NCBI GenBank assembly: GCA_022822665.1
Contig: JAJEAR010000082.1
Coordinates: 121,380-185,379 of the forward strand
Length of the DNA stretch: 64,000 nt
DNA from: Alphaproteobacteria bacterium
Lineage (GTDB): Bacteria; Pseudomonadota; Alphaproteobacteria; Thalassobaculales; Thalassobaculaceae
Direction: 5' to 3'
Made by a program: the position numbers and the translations under genes. Positions 8,714-16,835 of this stretch are shown here, piece by piece. The notes under the pieces are model-generated. The model was not told where the DNA came from. It ran no database searches and saw only the letters and a list, made by a program, of their open reading frames with translations. The first letter of the stretch is position 1. The number at the start of each line of letters is the position of its first letter.

Positions 8714-9463
8714 ATGCTGAAGATCGACAGTCTGCATGCCAAGGTCGACGGTGTGGAGGTGCTGCACGGGATCGATCTCGAGATCGATGCCGGCGAGGTC
8801 CACGCCATCATGGGACCGAACGGATCGGGCAAGAGCACGCTCGCCCATATCCTCGCGGGCCGCGATGGCTACGAGGTGACGGGCGGGTCGATCAGCTTCC
8901 GTGGCCGGGACCTGCTCGACATGTCACCGGACGAACGCGCCAACGAGGGGGTCTTTCTCGCCTTCCAGTACCCGGTGGAGATCCCGGGCGTGACCGGCAT
9001 GACCTTCCTGAAGGAAGCGTACAACGCCCGGCGCGCCCATGCCGGCGAGGGTGAGGTCGATGCCATGCAGTTCCTCAAGCTGGTCCGCGCCCGGGCGCGC
9101 GAGCTCGGCATGAACGACGACATCCTCAAGCGTGCCGTCAACGTCGGATTTTCCGGCGGTGAGAAGAAGCGCAACGAGGTCTTGCAGATGGCTGTCCTCG
9201 AACCTGCGCTCGCGGTGCTCGACGAGACCGATTCCGGACTCGACATCGACGCGCTCAAGGTCGTTTCGGACAGTGTCAACCGGCTGCGCACACCGGAACG
9301 GGCCATGCTGGTGATCACTCACTACCAGCGGCTGCTCAACCACATCAGCCCGGACCGGGTGCACGTGCTGGCGAACGGGAAGATACGCCAGTCCGGCGGC
9401 AGGGAACTCGCGCTGGAACTCGAGGCCAACGGCTATGCAGCCTACACGGATCGGGCCGCGTGA
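8714..9463 (+). CDS. sufC: Fe-S cluster assembly ATPase SufC
   Basis: SufC is the ABC-type ATPase that drives conformational change in the SufBCD scaffold. The 249-residue protein has the Walker A loop GPNGSGKST, the ABC signature FSGGEKKRNE, the Walker B region LAVLDETDSGLD and the switch histidine in VITHYQRLL. It has no membrane segments, as expected for this soluble ATPase. Its TGA shares a base with the ATG of sufD (TGATG), showing translational coupling. Confidence 0.97.
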   Translation: MLKIDSLHAKVDGVEVLHGIDLEIDAGEVHAIMGPNGSGKSTLAHILAGRDGYEVTGGSISFRGRDLLDMSPDERANEGVFLAFQYPVEIPGVTGMTFLKEAYNARRAHAGEGEVDAMQFLKLVRARARELGMNDDILKRAVNVGFSGGEKKRNEVLQMAVLEPALAVLDETDSGLDIDALKVVSDSVNRLRTPERAMLVITHYQRLLNHISPDRVHVLANGKIRQSGGRELALELEANGYAAYTDRAA

Positions 9464-10767
9464 TGCCGGATGACGCAGCGCCACTCCCCCCGTTCCTGGA
9501 CCTGATCGACCAGGCGTCGTCCGCGGGCGACCGGCTTGCAGGCCTGCGCGCGAACGCGCGGATGCGCTACCTTGCCTCGGGCTGGCCGCACGCGCGAACG
9601 GAATCGTGGAAGTATACCAGCCTGAACCCGCTGGCGGCGGAGCAATTCGCATCGGCGGGCCATGGCGACACACCCGTGCTTCCGGCACGACCGGCCATTG
9701 ACGGGCCGCGACTGGTACTGGTCAACGGCATGGTGCGGCCCGATCTGTCCGACCTGGGTGACCTGGGACCGGGCGTTCGGGCAACGCGGCTTGCGAACGG
9801 GGCCGATCCCGATGTCGGCGCGCTCGCGTCGATCATCGAGGAGACGGACTCGACCGACGGCTTGCCGCTTGCCGCGCTCAGCACCGCCACCATTCGTGAC
9901 GGGCTCGTGATCGACATCGCTGCCGGCACCGTGGTCGAGCGCCCGCTGCACGTGATTTCGGTGGCCTGCGGGGAGGGAGTCGCGCTCGCACCGCGCATCG
10001 TCATCCGGGCCGGTGCCGACAGCGTGGCGAGCGTGTTGGAGACCCACACCGCTGACGGGTCTGGATTCGCGAACGCGGTTTGCCAGGTCACGCTCGGCCA
10101 GGGCGCAGTGCTCGGTCACTACCGGGTGCAGGACCAGCCTGATACATCGTTCCACGTGGGGCTGACCGAGGTTCGGGCCGGTGGCCGTAGCCGGTATGAC
10201 AATTTCGTGCTTTCGACAGGCAGCAGGTTGGCGCGCAACGAGATTCGCGGCCGGATCGAGGGCTCCGGGGCGGAGTACCGGGTCAACGGCGCCTACCTCG
10301 GGGCGGGAACGCAGCACCTGGACACCACGACCTTCATTGATCACGCGGCACCCGGGAGCACCAGTCGCGAAGTCTACAAGGGTGTTCTGACCGATCGGGC
10401 GCGTGGCGTGTTCCAGGGCAAGATCCTGGTCCGTTCGGTCGCCCAGAAGACCGACGGCTACCAGATGAACCGGGCCATGCTGCTGTCAGGGCGCGCCGAG
10501 GTCGATTCCAAGCCCGAGCTCGAGATCTATGCCGACGACGTGCGGTGCAGTCACGGCGCCACCGTCGGAGAACTCGATTCGGAACAGGTCTTCTATCTCC
10601 AGGCGCGCGGCATTGCGCACGAAGCGGCCCGGCGGTTGCTGGTGGCGGCCTATGTCGACGAGGTGCTCGACGAGATTCGCAGCGAACCGGTTCGCCAGGC
10701 GATGGGGCAGGTGGCCCGGGACCGGCTCGGGCGGGTCATCGGAATGCCGGGGGAGGGGCGGGCATGA
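9463..10767 (+). CDS. sufD: Fe-S cluster assembly protein SufD
   Basis: SufD is the second beta-helix subunit of the SufBCD scaffold and pairs with SufB. The 434-residue product shows ESWKYTSL near the N-terminus, the helix core, and the C-terminal QVFYLQARGIAHEAARRLL typical of SufB/SufD proteins. Its start overlaps the sufC stop and its stop overlaps the sufS start (ATGA), so the three are translated together. A GTG one codon upstream (9460) is also possible. Confidence 0.93.
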   Translation: MPDDAAPLPPFLDLIDQASSAGDRLAGLRANARMRYLASGWPHARTESWKYTSLNPLAAEQFASAGHGDTPVLPARPAIDGPRLVLVNGMVRPDLSDLGDLGPGVRATRLANGADPDVGALASIIEETDSTDGLPLAALSTATIRDGLVIDIAAGTVVERPLHVISVACGEGVALAPRIVIRAGADSVASVLETHTADGSGFANAVCQVTLGQGAVLGHYRVQDQPDTSFHVGLTEVRAGGRSRYDNFVLSTGSRLARNEIRGRIEGSGAEYRVNGAYLGAGTQHLDTTTFIDHAAPGSTSREVYKGVLTDRARGVFQGKILVRSVAQKTDGYQMNRAMLLSGRAEVDSKPELEIYADDVRCSHGATVGELDSEQVFYLQARGIAHEAARRLLVAAYVDEVLDEIRSEPVRQAMGQVARDRLGRVIGMPGEGRA

Positions 10768-11990
10768 CCGCCCGGTTCGACGTGGACACGGCGCGCAGGG
10801 ACTTTCCGATCCTGTCGAAGCCGGTCCGGGGAAGGCGTCTTGTCTACCTGGACAGTGCCGGGTCGGCGCAGAAGCCGCGCCAGGTCATCGATACCGTCAG
10901 GGACGTCTACGAGAACGACTACGCGAACGTGCACCGGGGCCTGCACTATCTCTCGGAACGGGCCTCGGCCCGCTACGAGGCGGCGCGCGAGACCGTGCGC
11001 GCGTTCATCAACGCGCCGGAGCAGCGCGAGGTGATCTTCACCAGGGGGACAACCGAAGCGATCAACCTGGTGGCGTCGAGCTATGGCCGCAGCGTGCTGG
11101 GGCCGGGCGACGAGGTGCTGATCACCTGCGCCGAGCATCACTCGAACATCGTGCCCTGGCACCTGGTGCGTGAGCAGACCGGGTGTGTGGTCAAGGCCGT
11201 GCCGGTACAGGACGACGGAACCTTCCGGCTCGAGGACTTTGCGTGCCTGATTACGGAAAAGACCCGCATCGTTTCCTGCTTCCATGTCTCGAACGTGCTC
11301 GGGACTGTCCTGCCGCTGCGCGACATCGCGCGGCTCGCCCACGCGCAGGGCGCGGTGGTGGTGGTGGATGGTGCCCAGGGCATCGTGCACCTGCCGGTCG
11401 ACGTCCAGGAACTGGAGATCGACTTCTATACGTTTTCCGGCCACAAGCTCTACGGCCCCTCCGGGATCGGGGTGCTCTGGGGCCGGACGGAACTGCTTGA
11501 AGCCATGCCACCCTGGCAGGGCGGCGGCGGGATGATCGACACGGTGACCCTGGCCGCGACCACATGGGCGGACCTGCCCGACAAGTTCGAGGCCGGGACC
11601 CCGCCGATTGCCCAGGCGATTGGCCTTGCCGCGGCCATCGACTACCTCAGCGACATCGGGATCGACGCGATCGCGAGCCACGAGCAGGAGGTGCTGCTGT
11701 ATGCGACCCAGCGGCTCGCCTCCGTGCCGGGCCTGTCACTGGTCGGTACCGCGGCCGGGAAGGCGAGCGTTGTCTCCTTCGTCATGGACTGCGCGCATCC
11801 ACACGATGTCTCGACCATCATCGACCAGTACGGTGTCGCCGTGCGGGCCGGTCATCACTGCGCCCAACCGCTGATGGACCGTTTCGACCTGGCGTCGACG
11901 GCGCGTGCAAGCCTCGCGCTCTACAACACCAACGAGGACATCGACATCCTGGTCGAGAGTCTCGAGAAAGTACGGGAGATCTTCCAATGA
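10764..11990 (+). CDS. sufS: Cysteine desulfurase SufS
   Basis: A pyridoxal-phosphate enzyme that takes sulfur from L-cysteine for cluster assembly. Group II NifS-like features are present over 408 residues: TRGTTEAINLVA, AEHHSNIVPW (histidine stacking on PLP), the PLP lysine in FSGHKLYGPSGIGVLWG and the active-site cysteine in RAGHHCAQPLM. The ATG overlaps the sufD stop; its own stop overlaps the next start. No SufE sulfur-transfer partner is seen in the window. Confidence 0.96.
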   Translation: MTARFDVDTARRDFPILSKPVRGRRLVYLDSAGSAQKPRQVIDTVRDVYENDYANVHRGLHYLSERASARYEAARETVRAFINAPEQREVIFTRGTTEAINLVASSYGRSVLGPGDEVLITCAEHHSNIVPWHLVREQTGCVVKAVPVQDDGTFRLEDFACLITEKTRIVSCFHVSNVLGTVLPLRDIARLAHAQGAVVVVDGAQGIVHLPVDVQELEIDFYTFSGHKLYGPSGIGVLWGRTELLEAMPPWQGGGGMIDTVTLAATTWADLPDKFEAGTPPIAQAIGLAAAIDYLSDIGIDAIASHEQEVLLYATQRLASVPGLSLVGTAAGKASVVSFVMDCAHPHDVSTIIDQYGVAVRAGHHCAQPLMDRFDLASTARASLALYNTNEDIDILVESLEKVREIFQ

Positions 11991-12400
11991 GTGCTTTCGG
12001 ACCGGAGCTCAATCCGTACGGATCATTCATGATGGATCCGGCCGTTCCCGAGGGAACAACGGCGCGTTCGGGCACCAAGCTTGCCGAAGGGGCGCCGCAT
12101 GCGAGTGACGAGGCGATCGTCGATGCGCTGCGCACGGTTCACGATCCGGAAATCCCGGTGAACATCTACGACCTCGGACTGATCTACGAGACCGAGCGGC
12201 TCGATGACGGCGATGTCAAGATCCTGATGACGCTTACGGCGCCCGCCTGTCCCGTGGCCGGCGAGATGCCGTATGATGTCGCGGCTGCGGTTTCGGACGT
12301 CGACGGGGTCGGGGAAGTGGCGGTCGAACTGACCTGGGAGCCGCCCTGGACGCCCGAGCGGATGAGTGACGAGGCGAAACTGATCCTGAACATGTACTGA
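11987..12400 (+). CDS. sufT: DUF59/MIP18-family SUF maturation protein (SufT-like)
   Basis: A 137-residue protein with a DUF59 domain in its C-terminal 100 residues: the acidic HDPEIPVNIYDLGLIYE, the conserved cysteine in LTAPACPVAGEMP and the end VELTWEPPWTPERMSDEAK. Proteins of this family help mature or deliver Fe-S clusters and are commonly encoded in suf operons. The first 40 residues are poorly conserved and probably flexible. The ATG overlaps the sufS stop by four bases (ATGA). Confidence 0.88.
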   Translation: MSAFGPELNPYGSFMMDPAVPEGTTARSGTKLAEGAPHASDEAIVDALRTVHDPEIPVNIYDLGLIYETERLDDGDVKILMTLTAPACPVAGEMPYDVAAAVSDVDGVGEVAVELTWEPPWTPERMSDEAKLILNMY

Positions 12401-12437
12401 GGACCTGGCGGGTCCGAGGGCGCAGGGAGACGGAGCA

Positions 12438-12794
12438 ATGTTCCAGTTCGAGCCAGGCAAGGCGCCGATCACGCTGACCGATGCGGCCGCCGCGCGGGTG
12501 CGCACCCTGATGGAGAAGAGCGGAGACGACAAGGTGCTCGGGCTTCGGGTCGGCGTGAAGTCCCGCGGCTGTTCCGGGATGAGCTACTTCGTCGAGTACG
12601 CCACCGAACAGAAGAAGTTCGAGGACAAGGTCGAGGAAAAGGGAGTGACCCTGTTCATCGACCCCACCGCGGTGATGTTCATCCTCGGTTCCGAGATGGA
12701 CTACCAGGAAGACAGGATGTTCTCCGGTTTCGTGTTCAACAATCCGAACGAGACCGGGCGCTGCGGTTGCGGGGAGAGCTTCTCGGTAGCCTGA
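12438..12794 (+). CDS. sufA: A-type Fe-S cluster carrier (SufA/IscA family)
   Basis: A 118-residue A-type carrier that receives clusters from the SUF scaffold and passes them to apoproteins. The three ligand cysteines sit in the canonical places: SRGCSGMSYFVEY in the middle and GRCGCGESFSV at the C-terminus. It closes the suf operon, 37 bases after the DUF59 gene. It could equally be named ErpA or IscA-like; sufA is chosen because of the operon. Confidence 0.9.
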   Translation: MFQFEPGKAPITLTDAAAARVRTLMEKSGDDKVLGLRVGVKSRGCSGMSYFVEYATEQKKFEDKVEEKGVTLFIDPTAVMFILGSEMDYQEDRMFSGFVFNNPNETGRCGCGESFSVA

Positions 12795-13299
12795 CCGCGG
12801 TTGATGCGCTGGCACCGTGTCCGCGCGCAAGGGTGCTCTTGCGCACAGGATCAGTCCGGAGGTCCGATCGGTGTCGGTTGCGCGACGCCATCGGCCTGTT
12901 CCGGCGCGCGAGCCAGACTGCTGTTTGGCGTCCCGTCATGGTACGCGCAGCCTCCATGGGCTCCGGGGTTCGGCGAAGAGAGAGTGCTCTTGTTGCCGTA
13001 GAGCTCTGCAGATCCATTCCATGCCGCGGTACCGCCCTGCCGCCCATCCGAGCGGCGTCCCAGTCGATCCGGGGGCCGAGGTGGTTCTGACCGGGCGTGC
13101 CGGCGGCACGACTACTGCTGACGCCGACAGTTTCGCCGGGATCGTCTTGCCACACCAGGCACCCTCTTCGGTCTTTGACCGTATCCTCAGGGCGACGGTG
13201 GTGAAACTTGAACGCACCGGCTATGTAGTCTCCGGATCAAATCTTCACTCATCGTGATCCATCGCCCTTCTTCCGGACCCGGGGGGATTGTTGACTTTC
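12795..13299. other. Intergenic region between the suf operon and the accessory island
   Basis: About 500 bases with no convincing gene. Open frames on both strands here have arginine-rich, shadow-like translations without recognisable motifs. GC content falls towards the right end, where the accessory island begins. No tRNA or clear terminator hairpin with a T-run was found. Confidence 0.4.
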
Positions 13300-13842
13300 A
13301 TGTCAATACGTGGTGTGCTTCATGATGCAGTCGTGCGAGGCTTGCTGATCCCGGTGGAACCGACGATGCCGAGTGAACCGATGATCAGGGAACTGTACGC
13401 CTCTCCGGCGGTCCATCGTCTCATCACCGGCCCCTGGTCTACCAAGGACGAAGAGTTTCGATCTGGAGCGCTGAGGGTAGACTTCGACAGATTTGTCGAG
13501 GGGCGACTGATCCCTGTGTCCCTGGACAGCCCGTATAGAAAATCGAAAGACACCTACCTGTCCCGGCTGCATCCTGCCGAGGACGAGGTGTGGGTAATTC
13601 GAAGCCGTGCTCCGAGGCCGGCAATCAGGGTTTTTGGACGGTTTGCCGACCGGGACTGCTTCGTGGCCTTGCGCTGGAGGTACAGAAAGGAACTCAGGGG
13701 CGCCGAATCAAGGGAATTCAAGCAAGAAGTGCGAAACTGTTTAGCCCATTGGAGGCACGTCTTTCCCTCCTATGATGCACTCAAGGGAAACACTGTTTAT
13801 GAATACATCTCGGAAAAATCCCTTCCTGTCGACGATTCTTGA
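13300..13842 (+). CDS. Toxin-like protein, possibly RelE/Gp49-like (first gene of a three-gene cassette)
   Basis: A 180-residue protein I cannot assign with certainty. The C-terminal 70 residues carry PAIRVFGRFADRDCFVALRW followed by basic helices (RYRKELRG) and CLAHWRHVFPSYDALKG, reminiscent of RelE/Gp49-type toxin folds. The next gene, overlapping by 44 bases, encodes an HTH protein, which is the layout of toxin-antitoxin pairs with the toxin first. The stretch WSTKDEEFR...RVDFDRFVEG precedes the domain. The start is the ATG after a G-rich run at 13281-13286; TTG codons at 13288 and 13291 are alternatives. GC content is below that of the flanking core. Confidence 0.55.
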   Translation: MSIRGVLHDAVVRGLLIPVEPTMPSEPMIRELYASPAVHRLITGPWSTKDEEFRSGALRVDFDRFVEGRLIPVSLDSPYRKSKDTYLSRLHPAEDEVWVIRSRAPRPAIRVFGRFADRDCFVALRWRYRKELRGAESREFKQEVRNCLAHWRHVFPSYDALKGNTVYEYISEKSLPVDDS

Positions 13843-14311
13843 CGGGGAGGTCATTCCTCTCGGAACGCTTTCCTATTTTCGAGAGCGATTCCGTGACCGC
13901 CTGTATGATCTGGTTATGGAGGAGTTTCTCAAGCAAGATGCGGAAGCCGGTTTGACACGTGCCGAGGTTGCTCGACGCATCGGTCGTCGACCAGAGCAGA
14001 TTACGCGGTGGTTCAGCGCGCCTGGTAACTGGACTCTCGAAACCGTCAGCGATCTCCTGCTGGCTGTTGCTAGGTCTGAGGTTGATGTGACCCTGATGCC
14101 CCTGAAAGGACGGGCGGTTCGTAACTTTCGACACCAATCTACTTCTGTGCAGCGCCCGGATGTACCTCCGAGCGTCCCACAACCCAGATCGACAATCGAG
14201 GCAAACCAATCTTCGGTCGGGTTTAAACCGGGCACTGGCATCCTTGATAACGACCAGCGTCGTCATCTAGGTCATGTGGCGACAATCCAGGAGCAAGGGG
14301 GACTCATATGA
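13799..14311 (+). CDS. HTH DNA-binding protein, antitoxin-like (second gene of the cassette)
   Basis: A 170-residue protein with a Cro/XRE-like helix-turn-helix at about residues 55-100: GLTRAEVARRIGRRPEQITR followed by WFSAPGNWTLETVSDLLLAV. The C-terminal 60 residues are polar and probably disordered. It overlaps the toxin-like gene upstream by 44 bases and its stop overlaps the next ATG by four bases, so the three genes form one translational unit. It may repress the cassette and neutralise its partner; this is inferred from arrangement only. Confidence 0.6.
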   Translation: MNTSRKNPFLSTILDGEVIPLGTLSYFRERFRDRLYDLVMEEFLKQDAEAGLTRAEVARRIGRRPEQITRWFSAPGNWTLETVSDLLLAVARSEVDVTLMPLKGRAVRNFRHQSTSVQRPDVPPSVPQPRSTIEANQSSVGFKPGTGILDNDQRRHLGHVATIQEQGGLI

Positions 14312-14955
14312 AATTGCTCGCGATTGAGATGAGCCGTATTACGTCCTTGTTCCGGATGATGAAACCAAGCGGACAACCGTACCTTCCTTTCATGTTTGAC
14401 GCAGTAGCAGAAAGATATAATTTTGCCAACGCTCCGCAAACTATCAATGAATTATCAGAAAACAGAATTGAATTCAGGCATGGGCTATTCCGGGAAAGTA
14501 CTATTGGATCATTAGATATATATAATGATGGTATTGTTGTTTCTTCCGGTGTTGATACAGCTGTATTAGATGAATTTATCAATGATTTTGTAGAATGGCT
14601 GAAGAATGATTATAGCTATTATGTGATTGAAACCCATAGAGTAAACAAAGTATATAGTAGCACATTGCTCGTTGAGTCTGATCGTGACATGTTCAAACCA
14701 TTTCAAGCTTATACTGAAATACGACATATGATCGAAAAGGCACTTAAAGTGTCTTCCAATCTGCAAGTAACGTATGACAATTTCGGTCTCGCACTGTCCG
14801 CTGATCAGACGCAGAACCCGGCCTTGAAGCCAGTACCATTTCGTTTTGAAAGAAAGGATGGGGTTGAGTTTTCCTACCATCAATATTATGCGTCGGCACC
14901 GCTTCAAACTGAACAACATCTAGAAATTTTGCAGTACCTTGAACAAGTACCATAG
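14308..14955 (+). CDS. Unknown protein, third gene of the cassette, very AT-rich
   Basis: A 215-residue protein with no family I recognise. It starts MKLLAIEMSRITSLFRMMKP and has GSLDIYNDGIVVSSGVDTAV in the middle, then alternating strands and helices. No membrane segment or signal peptide is evident. The coding sequence is much more AT-rich than the two genes before it and the core genome, suggesting a separate origin. Its ATG overlaps the preceding stop as ATGA, so it depends on that gene for translation. It could be the effector or sensor of the cassette. Confidence 0.6.
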   Translation: MKLLAIEMSRITSLFRMMKPSGQPYLPFMFDAVAERYNFANAPQTINELSENRIEFRHGLFRESTIGSLDIYNDGIVVSSGVDTAVLDEFINDFVEWLKNDYSYYVIETHRVNKVYSSTLLVESDRDMFKPFQAYTEIRHMIEKALKVSSNLQVTYDNFGLALSADQTQNPALKPVPFRFERKDGVEFSYHQYYASAPLQTEQHLEILQYLEQVP

Positions 14956-15410
14956 CTGCTCAGTTGCTAGGGGTACTTTCTGGCTCTGTCATCCTAATTC
15001 CCGTCTGCATCATTTTTCAGTCTAGCTTTTCAGCGCGCTATGTTTGCCGGCGAACAACTACATCACAACGATACGGTTATGTTCCAATCGTCATGACCGA
15101 TTGTGATCGGTGTTCAGTTTTCGTTGAAACTGTAGATACTGCATTTCAACTTCAAGTCCGGCACGTTCGTTTTCACGCTCTCAACTAAATCCTTGGGATG
15201 TCCATCTAGTCATGCCCGGCCATCGACCTCTAGGTTGAGCGCGGATTACTCCCCGGTGAGCGTGTTAATTCCACCAACAGACCGACCATAAATTGGGTAA
15301 GTGCCAGTCCAGCGTTATCAAGTTCGATGGGGATAGTTGGGAAGCAGCGCTTTAGAAACTGCTCAGGTTTTGGCTCCGAACCGACTTGCGGGGTCGGGCG
15401 TTGGCTCATC
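14956..15410. other. Gene-poor stretch inside the accessory island
   Basis: About 455 bases with stops in all frames on both strands and mixed GC content. It lies between the convergent ends of the three-gene cassette and the small-gene/PIN operon. I see no RNA gene, repeat array or hairpin terminator in it. Confidence 0.35.
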
Positions 15411-15626
15411 CTAACACCCGTTCACACCGTCATCAGGCTCCTCGGTGGGAATTGCTTCCCTACGCACCAACAGAACACTGGTGGGGACTGCGGAAGTTAT
15501 CGCGGTAGAGAAGCCGGTTTTCGGGCTCCCCCAACCGGGATAGACTGTCATTCCGTTCCAACCCACAATAGGTGCGAATGAGGTAGGATTAACCACAGAC
15601 CAAACACGCGGCCATCGTTTCCCCAT
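15411..15626 (-). CDS. Small hypothetical protein, coupled to the gene before it
   Basis: A 71-residue protein starting MGKRWPRVW, containing GWNGMTVYPGWGSPKTGF and ending in an acidic tail. I do not recognise it. Support comes from its ATG sharing a base with the TGA of the upstream small gene (TGATG at 15628-15624), a typical coupling arrangement. It would be the last gene of the operon that includes the PIN protein. A chance open frame remains possible. Confidence 0.35.
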   Translation of the reverse strand: MGKRWPRVWSVVNPTSFAPIVGWNGMTVYPGWGSPKTGFSTAITSAVPTSVLLVRREAIPTEEPDDGVNGC

Positions 15627-15904
15627 CAGGTGCCTTGGATCGCGGCCTGGCGGACGAAGCCCTGCATGGCGGTTTTCGCAATCCGTTCCGGGCATGGGTT
15701 GGCGTGATCGGCCAAGCGGTGCGCATTGGCGGTCGCTGCCGTGGCCATGCGCAGGCAGGTGCGGAAGGACGGGATAGGACAGCGGTATCGGTCGGAGACC
15801 GGCCGGCGCCGCAACGAGACCGGGCGATCCTCATCCTCCTGTCCGGGCTTGTTCCGGGTATCGGGTTCGGGCCGCTCCGGCAGGGTCCAGTCAATGTTCA
15901 TCAT
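15626..15904 (-). CDS. Small hypothetical protein downstream of the PIN gene
   Basis: A 92-residue basic protein starting MMNIDWTLPERPEPD, with arginine-rich middle sequence and the C-terminus AMQGFVRQAAIQGT. The family is unknown. A purine-rich GAGAGAGGA lies a few bases before the ATG pair at 15904/15901. The gene follows the PIN gene by 55 bases on the same strand and its stop overlaps the next start. Confidence 0.38.
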   Translation of the reverse strand: MMNIDWTLPERPEPDTRNKPGQEDEDRPVSLRRRPVSDRYRCPIPSFRTCLRMATAATANAHRLADHANPCPERIAKTAMQGFVRQAAIQGT

Positions 15905-15959
15905 TTCGCATCCTCTCTCTCGAGGATTGAGGCGCTTCTGTCTCGCTGGAGACGCTCTC

Positions 15960-16565
15960 TCAGGAAAAATCGTAGCTGTCTTCGAAATCCTCCGTTTCTG
16001 CGGCACTGGATCTGTCGAAAGCCTGGCGCGGCGGCGTGCGCCCGGTATCCTCGATCCTGTCGAACAATTCGCTGGCCGATGGAATCACCTCCAGCCGTTC
16101 TAGCGCGACGGCGAAGGACCATGTCGCCATGACGCGAACATATGGGCCAAAGTCCATTTTCATGACGCTGGCATCCTCGAACAGGACCAGGCCCGGAGCA
16201 TCGCACGAGAGCGTGTCACGGATTTCGTCTGCCAATTCCCTGATCGGGTTCTCTCCAGCGTCCTTGACCCTGCTGTGTCGCCGAAAACGCGCTCGTTCCG
16301 CCTCGGGTACATACCGAAGCAACTCGCGGTTCTGCTGCAACAATGCCCCGTAGGCGGTTTCGACAATACGAATGCGGGTCCCGCCACTGGCAATCCACTC
16401 TGTCAGGGTAGCCCGGTCCGGGTCGTCCTGCGGGCCGTCGATAAGCTCGACCTGCACGGTATCGGTAAACAGGATCTGGCTTCGGAACCGGTCCAAAAGG
16501 TCAAGCCGTCCAATGCGCGCGAGTGAAATCAACGGCCCAGTGTCGGGCATCACCACCGCGATCAC
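15960..16565 (-). CDS. PIN domain protein, probable toxin of a type II toxin-antitoxin pair
   Basis: A 201-residue protein starting with the PIN-domain strand VVMPDTGPLISLARIG, where the aspartate would bind catalytic metal. Further acidic positions follow, including VELIDGP and the later FEDASVMKMDF. PIN toxins are metal-dependent RNases that act on tRNA, rRNA or mRNA. The ATG overlaps the stop of a small upstream gene by four bases, the normal antitoxin-toxin arrangement. It is longer than the roughly 130-residue VapC type, so it may be a different PIN subfamily. Confidence 0.7.
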   Translation of the reverse strand: MIAVVMPDTGPLISLARIGRLDLLDRFRSQILFTDTVQVELIDGPQDDPDRATLTEWIASGGTRIRIVETAYGALLQQNRELLRYVPEAERARFRRHSRVKDAGENPIRELADEIRDTLSCDAPGLVLFEDASVMKMDFGPYVRVMATWSFAVALERLEVIPSASELFDRIEDTGRTPPRQAFDRSSAAETEDFEDSYDFS

Positions 16566-16810
16566 TTCGGCGCCACGCGCGGCAGCGGAACGCCCAGCGT
16601 CTCCGCCAGCATCGGGAGCGCCTCGGCGACCTCACGCTCAACCTGCTCTTCGCGGCCCCGGCCACGCGGCAGTCGGAAGCCGCAGCCCACCATGGCGTTC
16701 AGCAGATCGCGGAAGCTGTCTACGCCGACGCCGTCCATGGCTTCGCGCGAGTCGATGAGGTCGTTGGAGTAGGCCTGGAGGAACTCGGCTGCAGTGATGC
16801 GCCTTTTCAT
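16562..16810 (-). CDS. Putative antitoxin paired with the PIN protein
   Basis: An 82-residue protein starting MKRRITAAEFLQAYSND, ending in a proline-containing tail that would suit toxin binding. The segment FRDLLNAMVGCGFRLPRGRG is not a clear HTH, so the DNA-binding mode is unknown. Its stop overlaps the PIN start as ATGA. It sits 25 bases after the decayed resolvase. A longer reading frame from 16906 only adds resolvase-derived shadow sequence. Confidence 0.55.
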   Translation of the reverse strand: MKRRITAAEFLQAYSNDLIDSREAMDGVGVDSFRDLLNAMVGCGFRLPRGRGREEQVEREVAEALPMLAETLGVPLPRVAPK

Positions 16811-16835
16811 TTTCCGCCCTCCTTTGCCACCGCCA

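Noticed and set aside
10545..10763. N-terminal extension of SufS
   Set aside because: It overlaps sufD in another frame; the ATG at 10764 with ATGA overlap gives the normal SufS N-terminus.
12817..13257. 146-codon plus-strand frame after sufA
   Set aside because: Arginine-rich, motif-free translation and competing frames on both strands.
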